This document shows positions 33,534-43,241 of a DNA stretch of 47,345 nucleotides, piece by piece (the stretch's first letter is position 1; every line of letters starts with the position of its first letter). Position numbers and translations under genes: made by a program. The notes beneath the pieces are model-generated. The model worked only from the letters and a program-made list of their open reading frames with translations, was not told the origin of the DNA and did no database searches. This DNA is from Flavobacterium sp. Its GTDB lineage: Bacteria; Bacteroidota; Bacteroidia; Flavobacteriales; Flavobacteriaceae. Where the stretch lies: positions 1 to 47,345 of the forward strand of contig JALRGT010000020.1 in the NCBI GenBank assembly GCA_023259675.1, written 5' to 3'.

Positions 33534-34937
33534 ATGGAAAATTCAAGACGAAAGTTTTTAGCTTCAATTAGTATGCTTGCAGCATACAATGCCTTTCCTA
33601 TTAACGCCTTTAATTTTGGCAATTCAAAAAAACTCAGAATAGCACTTGTTGGAACAGGCATTCGTGGCACCAGCTTTTGGGGAAAACGATTGGTCGAGGA
33701 GTATTCAGACATCTTGGAATTTGTAGCACTTAGCGACATAAACCCAGGTAGACTTGAATATGCAAAAGAATATATAGGTGTTAATTGTCCAACTTTTGTT
33801 GATTTTGATGTCATGTTAAGAAAAGTCAAACCGGACTTAGTGATTGTAACCACAGTTGACGCCACACATCATCAATTTATTATTAAAGGATTGGAATTTG
33901 GTTGCGACGTTCTTACAGAAAAACCTTTAACAACAGATGAATTTAAAGTAAAAGCAATTCTTGAAGCTGAAAAAAAATCAGACAAAAAACTTATTGTTGG
34001 TTTTAATTACAGATGGAGTCCATACAGCACAAAAATTAAAGAAATACTGGCTAATAATACCATAGGAAAAATTACATCTGTAGATTTTCATTGGTATTTA
34101 AACACGTATCACGGTGCATCATATTTTAGACGATGGCATGGTGAAAAAGAACATAGCAACTCCCTTTGGGTACATAAAGCGACACATCATTTCGACCTTT
34201 TAAATTGGTGGATAGATTCAGATCCTACAGAAGTTTACGCACATGGCGACCTTCAGTTTTATGGCTCTAATAATCCTTTTAGAGGTGATAATTGCAGAAG
34301 TTGTGAATACAAAAGCTCCTGTGATTTTTATTTTGACATTACAAAAGATAAACGCTTAATGGAGCTTTACGTAGCAAATGAAAAACATGACGGATATATT
34401 AGGGACAATTGTTTATTTAGAAATAACATAAATATTTACGATAAAATGTCTGCACAAATACAATATGCAAATAATGTAACTGTAAATTATTCTTTAACAA
34501 CCTACTCACCATTTGAAGGTTGGAGATTAGCTTTTAATGGAACAGAAGGAAGGATTGAAGCTTCATTGGATATTCCTTATGACAAAAAAACAGATGTTTC
34601 GCAAGCCGAAATGCATGCCAAAGAAATGGAACAAAATGCATTGGAAGAAGTAGATTTTGAAAAAATTATTGTCCATAAATTATGGAAAAATTTTGATACT
34701 GTATTGATCCCTACAGAAAGAGGCGGACATGGTGGAGGCGATAAACGGTTACATGACAAAATATTTAAAACACCAAACATTGCAGACCCATTTGAAAGAG
34801 CTGCGGGTAGTAGAGACGGTGTAATGTCAGCTATAATAGGTATTGCCGCCAGAAAAAGTATTGAATCTGGAAATCCTATTAAAATAGAGGATTTAACAGA
34901 TATTAAACCAATGGTAAAGAGAATTAAAAATATTTAA
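33534..34937 (+). CDS. Gfo/Idh/MocA family oxidoreductase with Tat signal
   Basis: A 467-residue protein. The N-terminus carries a twin-arginine signal (SRRKFLASISMLAAYNAF), so it is exported folded with its nucleotide. The Rossmann fold starts ALVGTGIRGTSF; EKPLTTDE (129-136) is the family's catalytic/cofactor motif, and H218/H219-x-D221 sits in the active-site region. Three cysteines (C254, C257, C263; CRSCEYKSSC) could bind a metal. Such enzymes act on sugars or cyclitols. It is isolated: a 673-base gap precedes it and a terminator follows, and no carbohydrate genes are nearby. Codon use looks slightly different from neighbours. Confidence 0.9.
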   Translation: MENSRRKFLASISMLAAYNAFPINAFNFGNSKKLRIALVGTGIRGTSFWGKRLVEEYSDILEFVALSDINPGRLEYAKEYIGVNCPTFVDFDVMLRKVKPDLVIVTTVDATHHQFIIKGLEFGCDVLTEKPLTTDEFKVKAILEAEKKSDKKLIVGFNYRWSPYSTKIKEILANNTIGKITSVDFHWYLNTYHGASYFRRWHGEKEHSNSLWVHKATHHFDLLNWWIDSDPTEVYAHGDLQFYGSNNPFRGDNCRSCEYKSSCDFYFDITKDKRLMELYVANEKHDGYIRDNCLFRNNINIYDKMSAQIQYANNVTVNYSLTTYSPFEGWRLAFNGTEGRIEASLDIPYDKKTDVSQAEMHAKEMEQNALEEVDFEKIIVHKLWKNFDTVLIPTERGGHGGGDKRLHDKIFKTPNIADPFERAAGSRDGVMSAIIGIAARKSIESGNPIKIEDLTDIKPMVKRIKNI

Positions 34938-34979
34938 TGTTGTGAATTATTGTATCAATTTAATCAAGTAAATTTAAGT

Positions 34980-35013
34980 AATGAGGCTGTCTATTTAGGC
35001 AGTCTTATTTTTT
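34980..35013 (+). terminator. Terminator after the Gfo/Idh gene
   Basis: AATGAGGCTGTC pairs with GGCAGTCTTATT (three G-U pairs) across a 6-base loop, followed by T's. It lies 43 bases after the stop codon. Confidence 0.75.
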
Positions 35014-35064
35014 AAGGATAAAAGGATAAAAAAAATATTCAACTAAAAAAGGAAAGTTTTTTTT

Positions 35065-35424
<360 letters not shown>

Positions 35425-35502
35425 TTACTTCTACGATTTAGAAATTTTCAACCATTTATTTTTATGTTTTTTGTCCATCGTTATTTCAGGATGGGGCAAA
35501 AC

Positions 35503-35539
35503 AAAAAAACCGCAAATCTGGTTAGGAATTTGCGGTTTT
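35503..35539 (-). terminator. Terminator downstream of dnaN
   Basis: Perfect 11-base stem AAACCGCAAAT / ATTTGCGGTTT with a 10-base loop; on the minus strand it is followed by a T run. It lies about 105 bases after the dnaN stop codon. Confidence 0.85.
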
Positions 35540-35642
35540 AAATATATAAAAATGGTTTAGTTAATAGCGTATTGTGTGATGCAATGTTAAGTGTTTTATT
35601 TTAAATTAAAAAACATTTTGATAAATATTTATTAACTAAAAT

Positions 35643-36761
35643 TTAACTATTTAACATTACAGGCATAACTAACATGGTTACGGTTTCGCCTTCTTCTAAT
35701 CCGTCAATAGGAGTTAGAATTCCGGCTCTGTTAGGTAATGACATTTCAAGCATAATCATATCTGATTGTAAATTGGTTAACATCTCTGTCAAGAAACGAG
35801 AGTTAAAACCAATTTGCATGTCATCTCCTTGATAGTCACAAGTCAAACGTTCTTCGGCTTTGTTGGAGTAATCAATATCTTCTGCTGAAACATTCAATTC
35901 AGCTCCGGCAATTTTTAAACGGATTTGATGAGTTGTTTTGTTAGAGAAAATAGCCACACGACGAACAGAACTTAAGAATTGAGAACGGTCAATCATTAAT
36001 TTATTTGGATTTTCTTTTGGAATAACCGCTTCATAGTTTGGGTATTTTCCATCAATCAATCGACACATTAAAATGTAGTTGTCAAAAGAAAAAGTTGCAT
36101 TAGAATCGTTATATTCAATTTTGACTTCTGCATCAGAAGAAGCAAGGATATTTTTTAAAATAGTCAAAGGTTTCTTTGGCATAATGAAATCGGCCACCTG
36201 TGATGCAGTAACATCAGTACGTGCATATTTAACTAATTTGTGAGCATCTGTAGCCACAAAAGTTAACCCTTGCGGAGAAAATTGAAAAAACACTCCCGAC
36301 ATTACTGGGCGTAAATCATCATTTCCGGCGGCAAAAATAGTTTTACTGACCGCGGTTGCCAATACTTCGGCTGGAACTAAAGTTACAGAAGGTTCTTCTA
36401 AGTTGACTGCTTTTGGGAATTCATTTCCAGGCGCATAAGCTAAAGCATATTTTCCCGAATTAGAACTAATTTCGATTGTACTGTTTTCCTCAACAGTAAA
36501 TGTAAGAGGTTGTTCTGGGAAGGTTTTTAAAATTTCCAAAAGTAATTTTGCAGGAACTGCAACGCTACCTTTGCTGGTAGAATCTATAGCTAGAGAAGCG
36601 GACATGGTTGTTTCTAAATCGGATGCAGAAACGGTTAATTCATTATGGTCTAATTCAAATAAGAAGTTATCCAAAATAGGTAAAGTATTGCTACTGTTGA
36701 TAACGCTTCCTAAAACTTGTAATTGTTTCAATAAGTACGAACTCGATACTATAAATTTCAT
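35643..36761 (-). CDS. dnaN: DNA polymerase III sliding clamp (beta subunit)
   Basis: A 372-residue beta clamp made of three homologous domains of about 120 residues. It shows the clamp's sequence hallmarks: LELDHNELTVSASDLETTMS, FAAGNDDLRPVMSGVFFQ, LIDGKYPNYEAVIPKE and, at the end, the LVMPVML segment that forms part of the hydrophobic partner-binding pocket. Length is normal. It lies immediately downstream of gldG on the same strand (112-base gap), with its own candidate -7 box. Confidence 0.97.
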   Translation of the reverse strand: MKFIVSSSYLLKQLQVLGSVINSSNTLPILDNFLFELDHNELTVSASDLETTMSASLAIDSTSKGSVAVPAKLLLEILKTFPEQPLTFTVEENSTIEISSNSGKYALAYAPGNEFPKAVNLEEPSVTLVPAEVLATAVSKTIFAAGNDDLRPVMSGVFFQFSPQGLTFVATDAHKLVKYARTDVTASQVADFIMPKKPLTILKNILASSDAEVKIEYNDSNATFSFDNYILMCRLIDGKYPNYEAVIPKENPNKLMIDRSQFLSSVRRVAIFSNKTTHQIRLKIAGAELNVSAEDIDYSNKAEERLTCDYQGDDMQIGFNSRFLTEMLTNLQSDMIMLEMSLPNRAGILTPIDGLEEGETVTMLVMPVMLNS

Positions 36762-36827
36762 CTGTTTTATTTTATTTTTTTGAAGGATCTATTTCAATTT
36801 GTACTATATTTTCAAAAATAGATTTTA

Positions 36828-36835
36828 CAAATATA
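36828..36835 (-). promoter_or_regulatory. Possible -7 box of dnaN
   Basis: Minus-strand TATATTTG matches TAnnTTTG, 66 bases upstream of the dnaN ATG. No TTG lies at the right spacing. Confidence 0.4.
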
Positions 36836-36873
36836 TCGTAAACTACTCTAGGATTGAAATATTTTTATTAACA

Positions 36874-38559
36874 CTATTTGCTGTATTTTCTTTTTCTGAT
36901 ATAGGTAAATAGGAATCCGAAGAGTGTTAAAATAACAATCGGTAACCCAATAGTTATCAGCTGTATTACAGTGTAGTTTTTATAGACTTTTTCTTTGTCT
37001 AATAATGGTAAATCAAGATCTTTACTTCGAATGTTAATAAGTCCTGTATCATCCAATAAATAATTGACACAATTCAAGAGAAAATCTTTGTTGTCGTATA
37101 GATTTCCGGAACGTTGATCAAAACCTAATTCTACCGGTTGATAGTCTTTGTCCAGTTGGTTTCTTATTAAATCACCATCTGAAATGACAATCATCTTATT
37201 CTCGTTTCCTTGGTCTTTAAAACTTTTTTGGTCAAAAGCCAAGACTCTATTTTGGAAAGCGGAACGAAAAGAACCTTCCATTAAAACCGCCATAGGCATA
37301 AAACCAGTGTTGATGTAATGATTGGGACTTGTTTCCTCTGAAACGATATTCAAATTGATTTCTGCGGGTGTTCCAATTTTTTTAGAATATTGGGAAGAGT
37401 GTAATAATACCGTTTTTTTAATGCCGTTTTTCAAAGTGTCAATCGGATTGGCAAAATCAAATTTGATTCCACCTAAATGTTTTACAATGGGATGATTGCT
37501 TTCCGGATATACTTGTGGTGCAAATTTCCAATTGAAATCTTGGTATTGTGTGGCGCTTCCTTGTTCACCAGTAGCTAATTTTATGGGACTTCCCTGTTCG
37601 TCTTTTACGATGTCAGGATTGATTCGTACGCCGTATTTGAAGAGCATATCGTTCAAATTCAAATCTCTTGGGTAAGCCAAAGTCGCTCCTGAGTTGTTGT
37701 ACAAACTATCCATTTCCACAGCCACTTGGTCGATCAGCCAAAGTGTTTTTCCGCCATTAATAATATATTGGTCCAAGACTTGTTTTTCGGATTCGGTAAA
37801 CGTTTCTGTTGGTTTGGCAATGATGGCTAAATCATATTTTTCTAATGCTTCTAAACTCCCCATAGGACTCTTGGCAACAGAGTCCAAAGTAAAAGGACCG
37901 ATATGGTAACTTTCTTTGACTTGTAACAGAAATTTAGCGATAAAAATATCTTCTAGTTCTCCGTTTCCTTTTAAAACCGCAATCTTTTTTTGTTTTTCGA
38001 CAGTAATTTTATTGATGGCATCGGCAATGGAATATTCTAAATGTTGAACGGAACCAATTACTTTTTCGGTTGTGGAAGCTCCCATGATGTTTTTCAATAA
38101 AGGAATATTAACCTCTTTATTGTCATAAATGGCAATTGCCCAAGGAAATACCATGGCCTGTGATTGTTTTCCTTTATCATCAACGGTGATATTTATTGGA
38201 GTTAATCCTTTTTGATATAAAGCTTTAATATTATCCATACTGGTTTCTTTATCTTCCAAAGGATCGACAAATTCAAAAACAATATTAGAATTAAAAGCCT
38301 GGAACTCTTCCAATAACTGACGAGTTTCTAGTTGTAACCTTCTGAATTCTGCAGGTAATTCTCCTTGCATGTATATTTTTACTGACAACGGATTTTTAAC
38401 CTGTTTGATGATATTCAATGAGGTTTCAGAAAGAGTATATCTTTTGTCATTGGTTAAATCAAAACGGTGAAAGAAGAAATTGCCGATTCCATTCAAAATC
38501 AACAGAAAAATTACAATTATCAATAAAGATTTTAGGTTGCTTTTTTTAATTGGAATCAT
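36874..38559 (-). CDS. gldG: Gliding motility ABC transporter component GldG
   Basis: A 561-residue protein with a membrane helix near each end (about 12-30 and 533-553) and a large extracytoplasmic region between. It begins as GldG does (KSNLKSLLIIVIFLLILNGIGNFFFHRFDLTNDKRYTLS) and ends TIGLPIVILTLFGFLFTYIRKRKYS. Its middle contains the GIFT/DUF4350-like fold. With GldF and the ATPase GldA it forms an ABC transporter needed for gliding in many Flavobacterium species. It overlaps gldF by one base. Confidence 0.95.
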   Translation of the reverse strand: MIPIKKSNLKSLLIIVIFLLILNGIGNFFFHRFDLTNDKRYTLSETSLNIIKQVKNPLSVKIYMQGELPAEFRRLQLETRQLLEEFQAFNSNIVFEFVDPLEDKETSMDNIKALYQKGLTPINITVDDKGKQSQAMVFPWAIAIYDNKEVNIPLLKNIMGASTTEKVIGSVQHLEYSIADAINKITVEKQKKIAVLKGNGELEDIFIAKFLLQVKESYHIGPFTLDSVAKSPMGSLEALEKYDLAIIAKPTETFTESEKQVLDQYIINGGKTLWLIDQVAVEMDSLYNNSGATLAYPRDLNLNDMLFKYGVRINPDIVKDEQGSPIKLATGEQGSATQYQDFNWKFAPQVYPESNHPIVKHLGGIKFDFANPIDTLKNGIKKTVLLHSSQYSKKIGTPAEINLNIVSEETSPNHYINTGFMPMAVLMEGSFRSAFQNRVLAFDQKSFKDQGNENKMIVISDGDLIRNQLDKDYQPVELGFDQRSGNLYDNKDFLLNCVNYLLDDTGLINIRSKDLDLPLLDKEKVYKNYTVIQLITIGLPIVILTLFGFLFTYIRKRKYSK

Positions 38560-39284
38560 TACGATTTTAATGATTTAAGTTGATAAACGGTAAAAGAAAG
38601 AAATAAAACTGTGATGCTTATAAAATAGATGATGTCTCGGGTATCAATAACGCCGCGGCCCATACTTTTAAAATGGTCTAACATTCCAAGTGAAGATAAA
38701 ACTCCTGAAAAGGGAGGGATGATAGTAGAAAGTCCATCAAACCCAAAATAGAAGAAAAAGCATAAAAAAACGGATAAAATAAAAGAGACGATTTGGTTAT
38801 CGGAAATACTGGAAGTAAATATTCCTATCGCAGAATATGCCGCAATTAAGAACAACAAACCAAAATAGGATCCAATGGTACTTCCCATATCTAAATTGCC
38901 TTCGGGTATTCCCAAATCATAAATGACTTTGACATAAATTAATGTTGGTACTAATGCTATAACTATTAAAAGTAAAGCGCCTAAAAATTTTCCGTTTACA
39001 ATTTGCGAAATACTTAAAGGTTTTGTGAGTAGAAGTTCCAAAGTTCCTTGTTTTTTTTCATCCGAGAAACTGCGCATGGTTACTGCAGGAATCAGGAAAA
39101 TAAGAATCCACGGAGTTAATGTGAAAAATGGGGTCATGTCGGCAAATCCGGTATTTAATATATTGTAATCCCCTTCAAAAACCCAAAGAAACAAGCCATT
39201 GATGATTAAAAAAATTGCGATGACCAAGTAGCCAATCGTCGAGCCAAAAAAGGATTTGATTTCTCTTAGTATTATTGATTTCAT
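38559..39284 (-). CDS. gldF: Gliding motility ABC transporter permease GldF
   Basis: A 241-residue six-helix permease. It opens MKSIILREIKSFFGSTIGYLVI and has the ABC-2-type motif FSDEKKQGTLELLLTKPLS, typical of GldF. It pairs with GldG (one-base overlap) and an ATPase GldA encoded elsewhere. It lies 5 bases after the SAM hydroxide adenosyltransferase gene, so all three appear co-transcribed. Confidence 0.95.
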   Translation of the reverse strand: MKSIILREIKSFFGSTIGYLVIAIFLIINGLFLWVFEGDYNILNTGFADMTPFFTLTPWILIFLIPAVTMRSFSDEKKQGTLELLLTKPLSISQIVNGKFLGALLLIVIALVPTLIYVKVIYDLGIPEGNLDMGSTIGSYFGLLFLIAAYSAIGIFTSSISDNQIVSFILSVFLCFFFYFGFDGLSTIIPPFSGVLSSLGMLDHFKSMGRGVIDTRDIIYFISITVLFLSFTVYQLKSLKS

Positions 39285-39289
39285 TCTTT

Positions 39290-40117
39290 TTATTTAAATT
39301 TTATAACTACATTATCTCTGTAATTCAATCCCAACAAACTGTTGGCAGAGCCTACTTTGGAAGGGTTACTTCTAAAAATGGCGATTTCCAGAAAACCAGC
39401 CTCATTAAAAATGGCTAATTTTTCCCCTTCATAATTCTTAATAGGGTATTTTTCAGAAATGGCAATTGCTGAATAATTGGGCAGGATTGTTTTAATGTTT
39501 TTTGTTTTCATTACAATTTCATACGGACGCCCTTTGGCTACTTCCAGAAATTGTTTTTTGGAAATGTTTGTTACTACATTTCCAAAATGATCAATATAAA
39601 TAACATGTCCTTTGATTGAATTATTGTCATCCGAAACAATCGCTTTCAATTCGGTCACTTGTTTAATACTGCCGATTTCTCTCCCTACAACATTCAATAG
39701 ACCGCCTTTGGCAATATGACAAGCTACTTTTACAAAAACATCCAAGTCGGTTGCGTCACTAGGCAAGCGATCATGAATGTTAATAACTACCATTTTTTGT
39801 GGGACAATCTTTTGCGAAAGCATACTTAGGATTCCATTATCGGCCGCAATAAAGAAAGAATCGTTCCATTGCATGGCGATATGTTGGTTTTCTTTATTTA
39901 ATTCGATATCGACCCCAATCAGATGTACAGTGCCTTTTGGAAAACTGGAATAAGCGGCTCCAATAACGTAACTTGCTTCAACTGTGTTGAATGGGTCAAT
40001 GTCGTGTGAGATGTCTACAATAGTAGCCTCAGGATATTCGGATAGAATTTTTCCTTTTAATCCACCTACAAAGTGATCTTTCAAGCCATAATCGGTGGTA
40101 AGGGTAATTATTGACAT
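39290..40117 (-). CDS. SAM hydroxide adenosyltransferase (DUF62 family)
   Basis: A 275-residue enzyme of the DUF62/duf-62 fluorinase-related family that cleaves S-adenosylmethionine to adenosine and methionine using water. Hallmarks are LTTDYGLKDHFVGGLKG at the start, DISHDI, FFIAADNGILSML and HVIYIDHFGNVVTN. The fluorinase-specific loop is not evident, so it is not a fluorinase. It leads the gldF-gldG unit, with a consensus promoter upstream. Confidence 0.93.
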   Translation of the reverse strand: MSIITLTTDYGLKDHFVGGLKGKILSEYPEATIVDISHDIDPFNTVEASYVIGAAYSSFPKGTVHLIGVDIELNKENQHIAMQWNDSFFIAADNGILSMLSQKIVPQKMVVINIHDRLPSDATDLDVFVKVACHIAKGGLLNVVGREIGSIKQVTELKAIVSDDNNSIKGHVIYIDHFGNVVTNISKKQFLEVAKGRPYEIVMKTKNIKTILPNYSAIAISEKYPIKNYEGEKLAIFNEAGFLEIAIFRSNPSKVGSANSLLGLNYRDNVVIKFK

Positions 40118-40176
40118 AATTTTGTTTATAACTATTGGTATAATCTAAAATTAATTTTCATTAAATTTGAGAAATG

Positions 40177-40208
40177 CAAAGCTAATAATAGTAAATTCAA
40201 AAACGCAA
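40177..40208 (-). promoter_or_regulatory. Promoter of the DUF62-gldF-gldG unit
   Basis: Minus-strand TTG (40208-40206) precedes TAGCTTTG (40184-40177) by 21 bases, matching the Bacteroidota consensus. The first start codon is 60 bases downstream. Confidence 0.6.
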
Positions 40209-40313
40209 AAAACAAAAAACAAATTCCAAATAATACTACAAAGAGTATTAGATTTTAATCCAAATAGGATTTGGATTTTTTAACCCATTTAATTTAATAT
40301 AAAACTACAACTT

Positions 40314-41264
40314 TTGAACGAAAGAATCATCGAGCTCATAGACATCGCTCCAAAAGAGTTTTGGGGTGCTCAAGACACTCATCTTGAAATGATTAAAAAA
40401 TATTATCCTAAATTGAAGATTGTTGCCAGAGGCACAACTTTGAAGGCCTTTGGGGAAAAAGAAATTTTAGACGAGTTCGAAAAGCGGTTTCAGCGGTTAA
40501 TGTTGCATTTTACCAGATACAATAATATTGATGATAATGTAATCGAACGCGTTATTCTTGGGGATGGCCAGGACGAAAGAAAAATGGCCGTAAACGATAA
40601 AATTTTGGTTCATGGAGTAGGAGGAAAGATAATAAAAGCAATGACTCCTAACCAACAATTGTTGGTAGACACCATAAATAAAAACGATATGGTTTTTGCT
40701 GTTGGGCCTGCAGGTACAGGGAAAACCTATACCGGTGTGGCTATGGCAATAAAGGCATTAAAGGAAAAACAAGTAAAACGGATTATTTTGACACGTCCCG
40801 CAGTAGAGGCCGGAGAGAATTTAGGTTTTCTTCCCGGTGATATGAAGGAAAAATTAGATCCGTATATGCAGCCTCTTTATGATGCTTTACGAGACATGCT
40901 ACCTAATGAAAAACTGGAAGATTATATCCTGAAAGGGATTATACAAATTGCCCCTTTGGCTTTTATGCGAGGTCGTACTCTGGATAATGCTTTTGTGATT
41001 TTGGATGAAGCACAAAATACGACCCATTCCCAAATGAAAATGTTCCTGACCAGAATGGGCAAAAACGCCAAATTTATGGTTACGGGTGATCCGGGACAGG
41101 TAGATTTACCAAGAAGAACCATTTCTGGGTTGAAAGAAGCCTTATTGGTTTTAAAAGACATAGAAGGTATTGGAATTATCTACTTGGATGACAAAGATAT
41201 TGTCCGTCACCGATTGGTTAAAAAAGTAATTGACGCCTATAAATACACAGAAAATCAAGATTAA
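40314..41264 (+). CDS. PhoH family ATPase
   Basis: A 316-residue cytoplasmic protein that begins at TTG; the resulting start NERIIELIDIAPKEFWGAQ matches other Bacteroidota PhoH proteins, and no in-frame ATG is suitable. Walker A is GPAGTGKT (131-138) and Walker B is FVILDEAQN, followed by TGDPGQVDLP. PhoH-like proteins are putative RNA-related ATPases. A terminator follows the gene. Confidence 0.93.
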   Translation: MNERIIELIDIAPKEFWGAQDTHLEMIKKYYPKLKIVARGTTLKAFGEKEILDEFEKRFQRLMLHFTRYNNIDDNVIERVILGDGQDERKMAVNDKILVHGVGGKIIKAMTPNQQLLVDTINKNDMVFAVGPAGTGKTYTGVAMAIKALKEKQVKRIILTRPAVEAGENLGFLPGDMKEKLDPYMQPLYDALRDMLPNEKLEDYILKGIIQIAPLAFMRGRTLDNAFVILDEAQNTTHSQMKMFLTRMGKNAKFMVTGDPGQVDLPRRTISGLKEALLVLKDIEGIGIIYLDDKDIVRHRLVKKVIDAYKYTENQD

Positions 41265-41311
41265 ACAGATAGTTAATTTTAATGATTTGTTTAGTGATTA
41301 AAAATATAATT

Positions 41312-41334
41312 AACGACCCCACGGGGTCGTTTTT
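41312..41334 (+). terminator. Terminator after phoH-like gene
   Basis: AACGACCCC / GGGGTCGTT with a tight loop, followed by T's, 47 bases after the stop codon. Confidence 0.85.
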
Positions 41335-41402
41335 AATTAATTTAAATAAGTTTTTGTAATCCAAAAATTAGATTATGAACAGTTTAACAAAAAATATAAA
41401 TA

Positions 41403-42218
41403 TTGAATAACGTAGTCATAACAGGAGCTTGTGGGGGAATCGGAAAAGCAATTGCATTACATTTTGCTAAAAATGGATGGAATGTGATTTGTACAATGAT
41501 GCGTTTGGAGCATGTAAAAGAATTTCAAGGGATAGAAAATATAAGTTGTTATGAACTTGATGTAACATCAACAGCGAGTATTGCGGCGGCTAAGAAAAAA
41601 ATACTGGAAGATTTCGAATCTATAGATGTAGTGATAAATAATGCAGGTAAAGGATACAGAAGTTTTGTCGAATTTGCAGAGGATGATGAAATCAATACTA
41701 TCGTAGATGTAAATTGGTTGGGTGTTGTAAAAGTATGTCGCGCTTTTATTCCTGTATTTAGGAAACAGAAAAAAGGTCAATTTATAAATATTTCATCCAT
41801 TGCAGGTTTAGTGAATTTACCTTTAGGGAGCTTTTATCATTCCACAAAACATGCTGTGGAGAGTTTTTCAGAATGTATGGCTTATGAATTAATTGATTTC
41901 AATATTAGTGTCGCTACAGTTCAATTTGGAAACACACCTTCAGGTTTTCAAAATAATGTTGTTAAAACAGGACATACTTCATTAGAATCCTATAATTATT
42001 TAATGGATAAAATATGCTTGATTTTAGAAAATAAAACCAAAAAAAACACAGATTTAAAACCACTTATAGTTAGTGAATTATTAAAAATCGCTAATAATCC
42101 TGCCACAAATTTTAAGCGCTATACCATCGGTTTTGATGCCAAAGGACTCAATTTACTTAGGAATAAATTGGGTTATCTTTTATTTGGGAGAATTATCAGA
42201 AAATCAATTTTTAAATAA
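41403..42218 (+). CDS. Short-chain dehydrogenase/reductase (SDR) family protein
   Basis: A 271-residue classical SDR. It has TGACGGIG (7-14) for cofactor binding, NNAG (79-82), a serine in INISSIAG and the catalytic Y145-x3-K149 (YHSTK). The start is TTG; the nearest upstream ATG (41374) is out of frame and hits a stop. The substrate is unknown. It follows the phoH-like terminator. Confidence 0.9.
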   Translation: MNNVVITGACGGIGKAIALHFAKNGWNVICTMMRLEHVKEFQGIENISCYELDVTSTASIAAAKKKILEDFESIDVVINNAGKGYRSFVEFAEDDEINTIVDVNWLGVVKVCRAFIPVFRKQKKGQFINISSIAGLVNLPLGSFYHSTKHAVESFSECMAYELIDFNISVATVQFGNTPSGFQNNVVKTGHTSLESYNYLMDKICLILENKTKKNTDLKPLIVSELLKIANNPATNFKRYTIGFDAKGLNLLRNKLGYLLFGRIIRKSIFK

Positions 42219-42256
42219 TTTATATTTAAATTGTTTTTTTATTAACTCAACTGATT

Positions 42257-42287
42257 TTGGTTATCTATTCTAAATTGAATATTTTTG
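42257..42287 (+). promoter_or_regulatory. Promoter of the HAD phosphatase gene
   Basis: TTG (42257-42259), a 20-base spacer, and TATTTTTG (42280-42287) match the Bacteroidota consensus. The -7 box overlaps a TTG (42285-42287) that could otherwise be read as the gene start, so translation must begin at the ATG at 42312. Confidence 0.7.
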
Positions 42288-42311
42288 GACTTCTTAAAGA
42301 AGACAGAGAAA

Positions 42312-43133
42312 ATGAGCATTGAGAGAAGTACAAAAGTAATAGTGACCGATTTGGATGGAACTTTATTGAATCCATCACATAAAATTTCAGATTATACCAA
42401 ATCTGTTTTTAGGAAACTACATCAAGAAAATTATTTGATAATTGTTGCAACAGGCCGCCATCATCTGGATGCGATGCCAATTGCGGAAACTTTAGATATT
42501 CCGTTTTATTTGGTGACTTCCAATGGAGCCCGGATTCATTCGCCAAACAAAGAACTGATGTTTTCAATAAATATGGAAAGTGAGGCAGTGAAGTCGGTTT
42601 TAGCTTTAGATATTGACCCAGAAATCACAACAGTTTTGTTTAGGGAAAATGTTTGGCAGACCAATAAACTTAACGAAAAATTAAATAGTTTTCAGCCCGA
42701 ATTGAATTATCAGCCCGAACTGGTTAATTTTAACGAAATCGAAGATTTTGCGGCGATTAAAATATTTTTCACCCATGAACGACACTCTAAATTATTAGAG
42801 CTAAGAGATCAAATTTTAGAAACTCATACGGCATGTTTTAGTCATGCATTTAGTCTGCCTTTGTGTCTGGAATTTATGGATAAATCTGTCGATAAAAGTG
42901 TGGCCATTGCCCAAATTTTAGAAAAAGAAAAGTATGGTTTTCACGAGGCGATTTCTTTTGGAGATGGCTATAATGATGAAAAAATGTTGCTTAATACTTC
43001 CAAAGGATTAATAATGGGGAATGCACCAGATAGTTTAAAAAACAAACTTTCTCATCTGGAAGTTATTGCTCCCAATCATGAAGACGGTGTCGCCAGTTAT
43101 TTATTTGATAAATTATTAAATAAGACAGCTTAG
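42312..43133 (+). CDS. Cof-type HAD-IIB hydrolase
   Basis: A 273-residue haloacid-dehalogenase phosphatase. Motif I is TDLDGTLL (D13 and D15 are the nucleophile and acid/base), motif II is VATGRH, and motif III/IV is ISFGDGYNDEKML. The cap is of the C2 type used by Cof/YidA phosphatases of sugar phosphates and other small phosphates. The frame is open from a TTG at 42285, but that lies in the promoter. Substrate is not predictable. Confidence 0.92.
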   Translation: MSIERSTKVIVTDLDGTLLNPSHKISDYTKSVFRKLHQENYLIIVATGRHHLDAMPIAETLDIPFYLVTSNGARIHSPNKELMFSINMESEAVKSVLALDIDPEITTVLFRENVWQTNKLNEKLNSFQPELNYQPELVNFNEIEDFAAIKIFFTHERHSKLLELRDQILETHTACFSHAFSLPLCLEFMDKSVDKSVAIAQILEKEKYGFHEAISFGDGYNDEKMLLNTSKGLIMGNAPDSLKNKLSHLEVIAPNHEDGVASYLFDKLLNKTA

Positions 43134-43176
43134 TAAAAGTAGGATTCGAGAAGAAAATTGATGATTGGATTATTCT

Positions 43177-43208
43177 TTGCTTTTCTTTACAAAATAATTC
43201 TAAATTTG
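43177..43208 (+). promoter_or_regulatory. Promoter of purC
   Basis: TTG (43177-43179), a 21-base spacer and TAAATTTG (43201-43208) match the Bacteroidota consensus; purC begins 33 bases downstream. Confidence 0.7.
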
Positions 43209-43241
43209 CATTAAAATAAAATCAACGCAACAGAAACAATA

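Noticed and set aside
40135..40169. Promoter of the phoH-like gene
   Set aside because: TAAATTTG at 40162-40169 is a good -7 box, but the nearest TTG is 24 bases away and the start codon 145 bases downstream, so support is weak.
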